Assembly (NCBI GenBank): GCA_019416935.1
Contig: DXWI01000001.1
Location: 124,001-188,000, forward strand
From: Clostridiales bacterium
GTDB lineage: Bacteria; Bacillota; Clostridia; Christensenellales; CAG-138
Length of the DNA stretch: 64,000 nt
Direction of reading: 5' to 3'
The translations under genes were made by a program, and so were the position numbers. Under the pieces are notes generated by a model. It saw only the letters and a program-made list of their open reading frames with translations, was not told the origin of the DNA and did not search any database. This document shows, piece after piece, positions 17,477 through 25,566 of the stretch. How positions within the stretch are numbered: position 1 is the first letter of the stretch; every line of letters starts with the position of its first letter.

Positions 17477-17680
17477 ATGGATGACTCTCCCCTTCCCGAT
17501 CCGATTCCGCAATGCTTCGGCCGCCCGCGCGAGCGCGCCGATTCGGCTCAGTCCGCGCAAGAATTGCGGCAAGCGCCGCGCGGTGCAGCGGCCCGCAGGC
17601 ACTTGTCTCCCGACCAACGCCACGACCGGCGAGCCCTGCCCAGGGCCGGACCCGCGTTCACCCGGCTTTCTCCGGCTGCA

Positions 17681-18184
17681 TCACACGCAGCGGCCCGTGA
17701 GCACCTCGAGCGCCTCCGAAAACGCCGGATACGCGGCTATAAGCGTTTCGCGGTCGCCGTCCTCATAGTCCGACGACTCAAAATCCGGCGCAAGCGTCGT
17801 GCCGAGCAGCGCCCATTCCCCGTCGCCTACGAGCCGCGTACCCTGCCACGCGCCGCGCGGTGCGACGGCCTGCACGACCTCGCCGTTTTCCAAATCCTGT
17901 CCGAGCCGGATCGTATACCCGGTGCCGTCGGGCAGTAGCACGGTCGTCTCACACGCCGCGCCCATATAAAAATGCCAGATCTCGTCGGTGGGCAGCCGGT
18001 GCATGCGCGAAAACGTATCCGGCGTGAGCAGATATAGAATCGCGCCGCCGAGCCGGTGGTCCCCCATTCGGCCCTCGCTCTTTGCGAGCACCTCCTCGCT
18101 CCGATAGGTCTTTCTGTACATACCGCCCTCCACTGCAAGCGGCGTCAGACCCAGCAACTCGATGACCCGTTCCTTTGTCAGCAT
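17681..18184 (-). CDS. Cupin-domain protein (DUF985/cupin_5 family)
   Basis: 167 residues covering the whole family. Conserved elements are VEGGMYRKTYRS, LGGAILYLLTPDTFSRMHRL and DEIWHFYMGAACE, where the beta-barrel metal or ligand site sits, then RGAWQGTRL and LGTTLAPDFESSDYE. The function of the family is not established. ATG 18184 is preferred because GGAGG lies 7 nt upstream; the ATG two codons earlier directly abuts the GGAGG. The gene precedes the oxidoreductase with a 204-bp gap. Confidence 0.85.
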   Translation of the reverse strand: MLTKERVIELLGLTPLAVEGGMYRKTYRSEEVLAKSEGRMGDHRLGGAILYLLTPDTFSRMHRLPTDEIWHFYMGAACETTVLLPDGTGYTIRLGQDLENGEVVQAVAPRGAWQGTRLVGDGEWALLGTTLAPDFESSDYEDGDRETLIAAYPAFSEALEVLTGRCV

Positions 18185-18531
18185 GTCCATCCTCCGTTTC
18201 GTTTTGTTCCCTGCTGCGTTCAAGCGGCAGGCTGCACCCCTTCTGCGAACGGCCGCATCCTAAGCGGCGTAGTCCCAAGCAGCAGCCCCGGCCGCATTGC
18301 CCTCATAGGCCATGGCACTGTTCCCGAGCATCAGACGCGGCAGGCAGAGATCCTTCAGGACAGTGCAAGCCTGCGTGCCGAACGCTCCGCTCTCGCGCGC
18401 GCATGAGCGATGCCAAGGCTTGAGCTTTGAGGAAAAACCGCACCTTGTATGTCCGCTCTCCCGCGCGCACGAGCGGCATTATCCATTCGAGCAGCGCCGG
18501 CAGCGGCGCGACGGCGCGCGTGAGCGCCGCG
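18185..18531. other. Gene-free stretch containing a partial duplicate of rsmG
   Basis: No supported gene in these 347 bp. From about 18462 to 18540 it carries a degenerate copy of an internal rsmG segment (18733-18812, coding ALTRAVAPLPVLLELTAPLVR). On the minus strand the copy reads ALTRAVAPLPALLEWIMPLVR in the same phase, immediately after the rsmG stop, then diverges. A smaller echo of its end (GCGCGCGAGAGCGG type) recurs near 18395. This looks like gene debris from an unequal duplication. Confidence 0.55.
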
Positions 18532-19209
18532 TCAGAGCGGCTGCTTCGACGGCGTACCGGCCTTGCGCGGATATTTGCCCGGCGTTTCGGCGTACTTTTT
18601 TGCGATTACGAGCGTGCGCGCGCCATACGCCGCCTCGACCGGAATGGTCTCCAGCGTGCAGCGAAGCGCATGGCAGGCGTTCTCTGCCCCGGCCAGCTCC
18701 GCGGTCGCGTCGCCCTTATAGGCGATGCTCAGCCCTCCCACGCGCACGAGCGGCGCCGTCAGCTCGAGCAGCACCGGCAGCGGCGCGACGGCGCGCGTGA
18801 GCGCCGCATCAAAGCTCTGGCGATATTTCGCGCTCCTGCCAGCGTCCTCGGCGCGCAGGTGCACGCAGTCGGCGGCAAGCCCCAGCCGTTCGAGCGTAAA
18901 CGCCAGAAACTCGATGCGCTTGTTCAGCGCGTCGAGCAGCGTCAGCTGTAAATCCGGCCGCATGATGAGCAGCGGAATGCCCGGAAAGCCCGCGCCCGTG
19001 CCCACATCGATGCACCTTGCGCCGGCTTTGAGCAGCGGCGCGGCGGCAAGCGAGTCGAAAAAGTGCTTCTCGGCAACGTCCGCCGGTTCGGTGATCGCGG
19101 TCAGGTTGCGCGTTTTGTTCCACTCGATCAGCAGCGCATAATAGGTTTCAAACCGCTCCGCCTGCTCGGCCGTCAGGCCGGGGCAAAGGGCTTTGAGGTG
19201 ATCAATCAC
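18532..19209 (-). CDS. rsmG: 16S rRNA (guanine527-N7)-methyltransferase RsmG
   Basis: 225 residues. SAM-dependent methyltransferase that modifies G527 in the 530 loop of 16S rRNA. The SAM-binding motif is IDVGTGAGFPGIPLLI, preceded by the family's NLTAITEPADVAEKHFFDSL and followed by TLLDALNKRIEFL. It overlaps the end of mnmG by 8 bp (18532-19209 against 19202), so the two are translationally coupled, a very common arrangement in Bacillota. The last ~15 residues (GKYPRKAGTPSKQPL) are extra to the fold, and partially duplicated rsmG sequence follows the stop codon. Confidence 0.95.
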   Translation of the reverse strand: MIDHLKALCPGLTAEQAERFETYYALLIEWNKTRNLTAITEPADVAEKHFFDSLAAAPLLKAGARCIDVGTGAGFPGIPLLIMRPDLQLTLLDALNKRIEFLAFTLERLGLAADCVHLRAEDAGRSAKYRQSFDAALTRAVAPLPVLLELTAPLVRVGGLSIAYKGDATAELAGAENACHALRCTLETIPVEAAYGARTLVIAKKYAETPGKYPRKAGTPSKQPL

Positions 19210-21118
19210 GGCCTTGCTGCGCCTCCCTTCGCTTCATCTCGATCAGCAGCACGGAAATATCCGCGGGCGATACGCCGCTGATGCGCGACGCCTGCCCGAG
19301 GCTCAGCGGGCGGATCGCGGTCAGCTTCTGCCGCGCCTCGAGCCTGAGGCCGCTGATGGCGTGATAGTCGATCGACGCGGGCAGCAGCAGATTCTCCATG
19401 CGTCTGGCCCGCTCGACCTGCTCGCGCTGCTTTTGAATATATCCGTCGTAATGCGCGCGCGTTTCCACCTGCTCGAGCGCTTCCGCCGTGAGCGCCGGCA
19501 GCGCGGCCGGCGTATCCGCCGTGAGCGCGAGCAGCGCCGTATACGTCATGCCGGGCCGCTTGAGCAGATCGAACAGCCGCGCGCCGTGCGGCGGCGCGCT
19601 CTCCCCGATCGCGGCGAGACACGCACCAAGCGCCTCGGAGGGCTGTACGAACGCGTCGAGCGCCTTCATGGCGGCGGCGACGTCCTCCCGCTTTTTCATG
19701 AGCCGGTCGTAGCGCGCATCCGAGATCAGCCCGGTGCGGCGCGCGCGCTCGGTGAGGCGCAGATCGGCGTTATCCTGCCGGAGCAGCAGCCGGTATTCGC
19801 AGCGCGACGTCATCATGCGGTACGGCTCCGGCGTGCCCTTCGTCGAAAGGTCGTCCACGAGCACGCCGAGATATGCCTCGTCGCGCCCGAGCAAAAACGG
19901 CTCCTCGCCCCTGACGTACAGCGCAGCGTTGACGCCCGCGAGAAAGCCCTGCGCGGCGGCCTCCTCATAGCCGGAGCTGCCGTTGAGCTGCCCGGCCGGA
20001 AACAGCCCCGGCACATCCTTGACCATGAGGCTCCGGCTCAGCGCGGTCGGGTCGATACAGTCGTATTCGATCGCATAGCCGAGGCGCATGACCTCGCAGC
20101 GCTCCAGCCCCGGCAGCGTGCGCAGCATGGCGATCTGCACGTCGGCCGGCAGGCTCGTGCTCATGCCCTGCACATACATCTCGTCGGTCGTTCGGCCCTC
20201 CGGCTCGATGAAGATCTGGTGGCGCGGCTTGTCCGAAAACTTCACGATCTTATCCTCGATCGACGGGCAGTAGCGCGTGCCGGTCGCGTGGATCTTGCCG
20301 CTGTACATGGGCGAGCGGTCGAGGTTGTCGAGGATGATGCGGTGCGTGTCCGCGTTGGTATAGGTCAGATAGCACGGGGTCTGCTCGAGCGCGAGCGAGC
20401 CGTGCAGAAACGAAAACGCGGGCGTCGGCACGTCGCCGTCCTGCCGCTCCATTTTCCCATAGTCGAGGCTGCGGCCGGACACGCGCGCGGGCGTGCCGGT
20501 CTTGAACCGCCGCACCGGGATGCCGAGGCGCAGGAGCTGACCGGAGAGCGATTCCGCGCGCGTCAGTCCGGCGGGGCCGCTCTCGCGCGACCAGTCGCCG
20601 ATGAGGATGCGGCTGTTCAGGTATACGCCGGCCGCCGCGACCACCGCGCGGCACGGAAATACAAAGCCCTCGGCGGTTTTCACGCCGCTCACGCGCCCGC
20701 CGTCGGTCAGGATCTCCGTGGCCTCGGCCTGCAGCAGCGTGAGGCGCTCCTCCGCTTCGAGCGCGCGCTTCATGCGCTCGTGATAGCGCCGCTTGTCCAT
20801 CTGTGCGCGCAGGCTGTGCACGGCGGGTCCCTTGCCGGTGTTGAGCATGCGCATCTGAATCAGCGTGTCGTCCGCGGCAAGCCCCATCTCGCCGCCCATG
20901 GCGTCGATCTCGCGCACAAGGTGTCCCTTGCCCGTGCCGCCGATGGCCGGATTGCACGGCATCAGGCCGATGGAATCGAGGTTGAGCGTGAGCAGCAGCG
21001 TCCTGAGGCCCATGCGCGCGCACGAAAGCGCGGCCTCGCAGCCCGCGTGGCCCGCGCCGATGACGACGACCGCATAGGAATCGTCCGTATGTCCATAAGT
21101 ACGCATATGATTTTGCAT
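19202..21118 (-). CDS. mnmG: tRNA uridine-5-carboxymethylaminomethyl modification enzyme MnmG (GidA)
   Basis: 638 residues. With MnmE it installs the carboxymethylaminomethyl group on U34 of certain tRNAs. The FAD-binding motif is near the start (VVVIGAGHAGCEAAL), followed by LDSIGLMPCNPAIGGTGKGH and, later, FIEPEGRTTDEMYVQGMSTS. ATG 21118 (MQNHMRTYG) is chosen because an extended -10 box lies so close that transcription would begin at this codon; 21106 is the alternative. No Shine-Dalgarno site precedes either. MnmE is not in the window. Longer upstream starts (21310) are not supported by family length. Confidence 0.93.
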   Translation of the reverse strand: MQNHMRTYGHTDDSYAVVVIGAGHAGCEAALSCARMGLRTLLLTLNLDSIGLMPCNPAIGGTGKGHLVREIDAMGGEMGLAADDTLIQMRMLNTGKGPAVHSLRAQMDKRRYHERMKRALEAEERLTLLQAEATEILTDGGRVSGVKTAEGFVFPCRAVVAAAGVYLNSRILIGDWSRESGPAGLTRAESLSGQLLRLGIPVRRFKTGTPARVSGRSLDYGKMERQDGDVPTPAFSFLHGSLALEQTPCYLTYTNADTHRIILDNLDRSPMYSGKIHATGTRYCPSIEDKIVKFSDKPRHQIFIEPEGRTTDEMYVQGMSTSLPADVQIAMLRTLPGLERCEVMRLGYAIEYDCIDPTALSRSLMVKDVPGLFPAGQLNGSSGYEEAAAQGFLAGVNAALYVRGEEPFLLGRDEAYLGVLVDDLSTKGTPEPYRMMTSRCEYRLLLRQDNADLRLTERARRTGLISDARYDRLMKKREDVAAAMKALDAFVQPSEALGACLAAIGESAPPHGARLFDLLKRPGMTYTALLALTADTPAALPALTAEALEQVETRAHYDGYIQKQREQVERARRMENLLLPASIDYHAISGLRLEARQKLTAIRPLSLGQASRISGVSPADISVLLIEMKRREAQQGRD

Positions 21119-21135
21119 ACAGAGATTGTATAACA
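21118..21135 (-). promoter_or_regulatory. Extended -10 promoter placing the mRNA start at the mnmG ATG
   Basis: On the minus strand the sequence TGTTATACAATCTCTGTATG contains an extended -10 element (TG-T-TATACAAT). TACAAT ends 6 nt before the ATG at 21118, so the expected start point is at or next to the A of the ATG. No good -35 was found. The arrangement closely parallels murA (35831-35869). Confidence 0.45.
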
Positions 21136-21376
21136 CCCGTACCAAAATAGCGAGTGGTTTTTTGCACGCGGGCAGGGAAACGGCGCGCCATGTCTCCAAG
21201 CGTCCGTTTTTGGCATTCGGTGTGCCATCGTCGGCCGGGTTTGACGATAGTATCTGCATTATAACAGTTCTTTCGCCTGCCGCCAACCGCCTTTTCCATG
21301 ACCGCCGCATATCCTGGCGAGCTTGATGGAATCTTTCGCCCGGCGGGCCGGTTCACACGCGGCCTCTTCCGCTTGT

Positions 21377-21649
21377 GCAGGAAGGACGAACGGCCCAGTG
21401 CCGTTCGTCCTTCCAGACCGTCAAAAAACTCTGTTTTTTGACGGGACTTCTGCTGCGGCAGGGATACACTTGCAGGTTTGACGCTGCAAACCCGCAAGCA
21501 AGGTGTCAAAAGTACCGCACAGGTCGCTGCTTTTGACGGATTTTATGGTTCTTCCTGCGCAATTCTCGTGTGCGAACCGGCGGAGCGGTTCGCATCGCCA
21601 CTTTTTTTGACAAGCAGGAAGGACGAACGGCCCAGTGCCGTTCGTCCTT
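21377..21649 (-). repeat. Hairpin repeat element, copy A, flanked by a duplicated terminator
   Basis: Core 21413-21613 in minus orientation. Read 5'-3' it contains hairpin 1 (GCGAACCGCTCCGCCGGTTCGC type), hairpin 2 (CGTCAAAAGC...GCTTTTGAC), hairpin 3 (CTTGCRGGTTTG...CAAACCTGCAAG) and hairpin 4 (CCCGTCAAAAAAC...GTTTTTTGACGG). It is bounded by two identical 36-bp copies of a locus-specific stem-loop (21377-21412 and 21614-21649; stem AAGGACGAACGGC/GCCGTTCGTCCTT type). It lies between the symporter's 3' end and mnmG. Hairpins 1-4 occur in the same order in copies B-E. Confidence 0.85.
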
Positions 21650-21687
21650 TTTCTTTTTGTTTTCAGACGGTGTTCCGGTGTGCCCCG

Positions 21688-23136
21688 TTATTTTTCAACA
21701 AAAAATTTTTTGAGCGTTTCCTCCGGCGTGGGCTTGGTCAGATAGGTGACGGCCAGCGTACAGACGATCATCGCGCCAAGACCGAACATGATGCCGTAGC
21801 CCTTGACTGCCGGAAACAGCGTGGCGATCAGGAATGCGATTGCACCGCCGGCCATACCGGCGCATACGCCAGGCGCGTTCAAGCGACGCCAATACAGCCC
21901 GCCATAGAACGCCAGCGCAAAGGACAGGCCCAGGATGCCCCATGCCGGATACATGAGCGTTGCCAGCATATCGGGCGGATACAGGCCCCAGATGATGGAG
22001 ATCACACCGATGACCGCAACGGTAATGCGCGCAACGTTCATGCGGGCCTTCTCACTCAGCTTCATTTTGAACGTCTGCACGAGAATATCGTTTTCCACCG
22101 TCGAAGCGCACATGAGCAGCAGGCCGTCCATCGTGGACATCATGGCCGCTGAGAGCGCGGCGAGGATCAGGCCGCCGATGATGGGGTGGACAAGGTTTTC
22201 GATCATCATAAATACGGTGTTGTCCGGAGAATCGAGTTCCGGGAACAGAACGCGGCCGCAGAAACCAATCGTAACGATGCAGATCTCAATGACGCAAACG
22301 ATGGCCATAATGATGGTGAACCCGCGTTTTTGCTCTTTCGCGCCCTTGAGGGAATAGAATCCCTTGATATAGTTGGGCGCGCCCAGCGCACCGAAAAAGT
22401 TGCTCATCAAAACGGCAATGAATGCAGCCGGCGTGAGGGCGGACGCGGCCGTTGGCCAGGAGATATTGCCGCCCGGATTGGCGATGCCGTACTCCACGCC
22501 AAGGTTTCCGGAACCCACCTTCCCGACGGCGATCAGTCCGGTGACAATCAGCGCCAGAATGCCGAACAGCATCAGCCCTCCCTGCACCGCGTCGGTATAA
22601 ACAACCGCAAAGTAGCCGCCAAAGGCAACGTAGGCAAAGACCAGCGCGCCAAAGATCACGACCGCGGTTTCATACGAGATACCCGTCACGTTCTCCAGCA
22701 GCAGACCGGCCGCTTTGAACTGCGAAACCATCAGCGGAATCGTAAAGATCAGCAGGATAAGGCCCGCAATGAGGCGTGCCGTCTTGCTGTTGAACCGGGC
22801 CTCGAGAAAGTCCGGAACGGTCAGCATATCCATTTTCTTGGACAGGCGCATGACCTTGCCGGACAAAAAACGCCAGCACAAATAGGTGGCGATCGTCACC
22901 GCACAGCCGGCGAATATGAACCATACGCCATAGCTCGACGCCTGCCCGGTCCAGCCAACCAGCGCACCCGCGCTCACAAGGCTGGACATATACACCAGCG
23001 CAACCAGAACGCCGGGCAGGCTGCGGCCCGCAACATAGTAGTCGGAAACGGTTTTGCTCTTCCTGTTCGCGAGAACGCCGATGATGAACATCCCCGCGAA
23101 GTAAATGATCAAAATAATGAACGGTGTCCAATTCAT
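21688..23136 (-). CDS. Sodium:solute symporter (SSS family)
   Basis: 482 residues with about 13 predicted membrane segments. It has the SSS signature opening (YYVAGRSLPGVLVALVYMSS, GALVGWTGQASSYGVWF) and the conserved MVSQFKAAGLLLENVTGISY. Family members include transporters for proline, pantothenate, glucose and monocarboxylates; the PutP/PanF branch seems likeliest, but the solute is unknown. It is preceded at 21 bp by a 31-codon membrane-protein gene with a very strong ribosome site. The transcript ends in a stem-loop duplicated around repeat copy A. Confidence 0.9.
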   Translation of the reverse strand: MNWTPFIILIIYFAGMFIIGVLANRKSKTVSDYYVAGRSLPGVLVALVYMSSLVSAGALVGWTGQASSYGVWFIFAGCAVTIATYLCWRFLSGKVMRLSKKMDMLTVPDFLEARFNSKTARLIAGLILLIFTIPLMVSQFKAAGLLLENVTGISYETAVVIFGALVFAYVAFGGYFAVVYTDAVQGGLMLFGILALIVTGLIAVGKVGSGNLGVEYGIANPGGNISWPTAASALTPAAFIAVLMSNFFGALGAPNYIKGFYSLKGAKEQKRGFTIIMAIVCVIEICIVTIGFCGRVLFPELDSPDNTVFMMIENLVHPIIGGLILAALSAAMMSTMDGLLLMCASTVENDILVQTFKMKLSEKARMNVARITVAVIGVISIIWGLYPPDMLATLMYPAWGILGLSFALAFYGGLYWRRLNAPGVCAGMAGGAIAFLIATLFPAVKGYGIMFGLGAMIVCTLAVTYLTKPTPEETLKKFFVEK

Positions 23137-23157
23137 TCAGATACTCCCCCTTTCGCG

Positions 23158-23253
23158 TTATTCTTCTTCCTCTCCCATCTTTTTTCTGCCGATCAGCATG
23201 AGTATCAACACGATGGCCTGTATCGCGACTGCAATCCAATATCCAGCCGGCAT
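23158..23253 (-). CDS. Symporter small accessory protein (31 residues)
   Basis: A 31-codon gene, ATG 23251-23253 (minus), stop TAA 23158-23160. It starts MPAGYWIAVAIQAIVLILML and ends with a basic RKK then an acidic EEEE tail: one membrane segment and charged C-terminus. AGGAGGGG lies 6 nt upstream, one of the best ribosome sites in the window, and it directly precedes the SSS transporter. Very small single-span proteins in this position accompany SSS symporters in other Bacillota, probably as accessory subunits. The role here is inferred from position. Confidence 0.7.
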   Translation of the reverse strand: MPAGYWIAVAIQAIVLILMLIGRKKMGEEEE

Positions 23254-23329
23254 GGGATTCCCCTCCTCTCCTTTATGACTTGACGTGAAAGTGTGCGTGT
23301 AACCAAAACGACCGCCTTTTCAAAAGATT

Positions 23330-23378
23330 AACACATTTGTGTTCATTTGATAACATATGTGTTCATAAATTGTGTTCA
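23330..23378. promoter_or_regulatory. Repeated AACACA/TGTGTT operator-like sites before the XRE gene
   Basis: A perfect 14-bp palindrome AACACATTTGTGTT (23330-23343), a second, imperfect AACATATGTGTT (23352-23363), and a third TGTGTTCA half-site around 23371. They lie in the AT-rich region between the divergent symporter operon and the XRE-family gene, so control of both directions by this regulator is likely. Confidence 0.5.
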
Positions 23379-23435
23379 ATCTCCATACACTCAAGGAGAC
23401 GCCCTTTGAAGCGGCGTCACAAAGGAGTGGGCTTC

Positions 23436-23684
23436 ATGCTAGATGCTATCGTCATCGGCCGGGTGATCCAGCGGGCTCGGGAGGAGAAGGGCCTGTCGCA
23501 GGAAGTCATGAGCGGCCTTGCCGGTATCGGACGCACCCACCTGAGCGCCATCGAATGCGGAGCGCGCAAACCCACGCTGGAAACCTTCTATTGCATTGGG
23601 GAAGCGCTTGACATGCGCCCAAGCGCGCTGCTGCACGCCATTGAGGAGGAGATCGCCCGCGCCGGCGGGTCGGGCAGCGTATAA
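23436..23684 (+). CDS. XRE-family helix-turn-helix regulator
   Basis: 82 residues, essentially a single HTH_3 domain: VIGRVIQRAREEKGLSQEVM, GLAGIGRTHLSAIECGARKP and TLETFYCIGEALDMRPSALL. This is a compact DNA-binding protein of the Cro/CI type with no sensor domain. ATG 23436 follows AAAGGAG; the track frame is open further upstream without a ribosome site. It is divergent from the symporter operon, with repeated TGTGTT sites between, so it probably regulates that operon and itself. Confidence 0.85.
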   Translation: MLDAIVIGRVIQRAREEKGLSQEVMSGLAGIGRTHLSAIECGARKPTLETFYCIGEALDMRPSALLHAIEEEIARAGGSGSV

Positions 23685-23741
23685 CGTCAGGGCATGCCGC
23701 GAAAAACAAAACTTTGCGCAGCAATTGCTCTTCCCATATGG

Positions 23742-23747
23742 TATAAT
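23742..23747 (+). promoter_or_regulatory. -10 box before the YhaM-like gene
   Basis: Perfect TATAAT 35 bp upstream of the start codon. No convincing -35 at the proper distance. Confidence 0.4.
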
Positions 23748-23781
23748 GCCGGTAGCAATATGGAGGAGGACGCTTTCTGAT

Positions 23782-24735
23782 ATGGCTAGAATGCGAATGC
23801 TCAGCGAGCTGCCGGAAGGTCAGCTCAATTTTGAGGGGTTCTGCCTCGTGCGCTCGTGTCAGGTGCGCACGAACGTGAAGGGAACCCCCTATCTCGATCT
23901 GGTGCTGGCCGACTGCGAGGGCGAGGCCGTCGCCAAGCTCTGGGACTACAGTGCCGAAACCATGGGCGCGTTTCAGAGCGAGGACATCGTGAAGGTGCGC
24001 GGCGTCATCACCATGTGGAAGGACGCCGAACAGCTCAAGATCGACCGCATCCGCCACGCGACCGATGCGGACGGCTACGACCTGTCCCGCCTGCTGCCGT
24101 GCGCGCCGTTCGATCCGGAATGGCTGTATGACGAACTGTATGCGCTCGCGGGCGCGTTTGAAAACGAGGACCTGCGCATGATCGTGCAGTACCTCATGCG
24201 CGAAAACCGCGAGGCGCTGCTGCGCTTTCCTGCGGCGGTCAAGCTGCATCACGCCACGCGGGGCGGCCTGCTGCACCATAGCTGGACGATTGTGCAGCTT
24301 GCCAAGGGCGTCTCGGCCATCTATCCGCTGCTCGATCAGGAGCTGCTCACCGCGGGCGCGATTCTGCACGATATCGGCAAGCTGACCGAGCTCGACACCG
24401 GCAAGCTCGGCATCGCCTCTGCGTATACCACGCCCGGCCAGCTGCTCGGGCATATCAACATCGGCGTATCGCTCATCGGCGAGGCCGGCGCAATGCTCGG
24501 CGTGTCGGAGGAAACGGTGCTCCTGCTGCAGCACATGCTCCTCTCTCACCATGAGAAGCCGGAGTTCGGAAGCCCGAAGCCGCCGATGTTCCCGGAGGCG
24601 GAGGTGCTCTCCGAGCTCGACCTGCTCGACAGCCGCATGTACGCGATGTTTGCCGCGCTCGACGGCGTACAGCCGGGCGCGTTCACCGAACGCATCTGGT
24701 CGCTGGACAACCGGATGCTCTATAAAAGGCAGTAA
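23782..24735 (+). CDS. YhaM-family 3'-5' exoribonuclease (OB-fold plus HD domain)
   Basis: 317 residues. An OB-fold nucleic-acid-binding domain comes first (SCQVRTNVKGTPYLDLVL), then an HD metal-dependent phosphohydrolase domain: GGLLHHSWTIVQLAKG, AGAILHDIGKLTELD and LLQHMLLSHH. This order matches YhaM/CBF1-type 3'-5' exonucleases that act on DNA and RNA ends. ATG 23782 follows GGAGGAGG. It is a single gene, 98 bp after the XRE gene and 68 bp before the TRIC channel gene. Confidence 0.85.
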   Translation: MARMRMLSELPEGQLNFEGFCLVRSCQVRTNVKGTPYLDLVLADCEGEAVAKLWDYSAETMGAFQSEDIVKVRGVITMWKDAEQLKIDRIRHATDADGYDLSRLLPCAPFDPEWLYDELYALAGAFENEDLRMIVQYLMRENREALLRFPAAVKLHHATRGGLLHHSWTIVQLAKGVSAIYPLLDQELLTAGAILHDIGKLTELDTGKLGIASAYTTPGQLLGHINIGVSLIGEAGAMLGVSEETVLLLQHMLLSHHEKPEFGSPKPPMFPEAEVLSELDLLDSRMYAMFAALDGVQPGAFTERIWSLDNRMLYKRQ

Positions 24736-24803
24736 CCGCGGCAGGCAAAACGGACGGGCTCGCCCGTCCGCGCGGGCCGAAGCGCGGTGTTATCGATAAG
24801 CAT

Positions 24804-25490
24804 ATGAACGAAATACAGATCGTTGTTTTTACTCTGGAAATCATCGGCATTGCGGCGTTCGCGGTGTCGGGCGTGCTGGTCGCCGTTGCGGCCGAGCTCG
24901 ACCTGCTCGGCGGAATTGTGCTCGGCGCGATCACGAGCGTCGGCGGCGGCGTGCTGCGCGACATCCTGCTGGGCGTGCTGCCGCCCGCAATGTTTACCGA
25001 TCCAAGGTATGTGGCCGTTGCGGTCGGCGTTTCCCTGCTGACCTATCTCGTGGCGCTCGGCATGGGCGAGCGCTTTTTCCCACGCATGGAACGGCTCGTG
25101 CGGCTCATCAATCTGCTTGACGCGGTCGGCCTCGGCATCTTTGTGACGGTCGGCGTGGATGCTGCCATCGTCGCGGGCTATGGTGAAAACGCGTTCCTTG
25201 CCGTGTTCGTCGGCACGGTCACGGGCGTCGGCGGCGGCATCCTGCGCGACCAGCTCGTGGGTCGGGTGCCAATGGTGCTGCAAAAGCGCGTGTATATCCT
25301 TGCCGCCGTGGCGGGCGCGGTGGCCTACTATGTGCTGATCGAGCTTGGCATGCTGCAGCCGGCGGCGCTGTGCCTCAGCACGCTGCTCGTCGTCACGATC
25401 CGCCTGCTCGCCGCGCACTACAAGTGGAATCTGCCGCGCGTGCGGCGGGCCTCGCCGGACAGCGCACAGAGGCCGCCCATGAACGGATAA
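24804..25490 (+). CDS. TRIC-type cation channel family membrane protein (UPF0126/YadS)
   Basis: 228 residues with seven predicted membrane segments and two internally repeated halves. Each half carries the glycine-rich signature: GAITSVGGGVLRDILLG and GTVTGVGGGILRDQLVG. Bacterial members form homotrimeric monovalent-cation channels related to animal TRIC. ATG 24804 has a poor ribosome site. It ends 27 bp before a bidirectional terminator shared with the convergent addA. Confidence 0.85.
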   Translation: MNEIQIVVFTLEIIGIAAFAVSGVLVAVAAELDLLGGIVLGAITSVGGGVLRDILLGVLPPAMFTDPRYVAVAVGVSLLTYLVALGMGERFFPRMERLVRLINLLDAVGLGIFVTVGVDAAIVAGYGENAFLAVFVGTVTGVGGGILRDQLVGRVPMVLQKRVYILAAVAGAVAYYVLIELGMLQPAALCLSTLLVVTIRLLAAHYKWNLPRVRRASPDSAQRPPMNG

Positions 25491-25517
25491 GCGAAGAAAC
25501 AGCAAAGAAAAGCAGAC

Positions 25518-25546
25518 AGCGGAACGGCAAAACCGTTCCGCTTTTG
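25518..25546. terminator. Bidirectional terminator between the TRIC gene and addA
   Basis: 10-bp perfect stem AGCGGAACGG/CCGTTCCGCT with a 5-nt loop and CTTTTGTTGTTTC on the plus side. It lies 28 bp after the TRIC stop and 21 bp beyond the addA stop on the other strand. Confidence 0.8.
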
Positions 25547-25566
25547 TTGTTTCAGTAACGCTTCTC

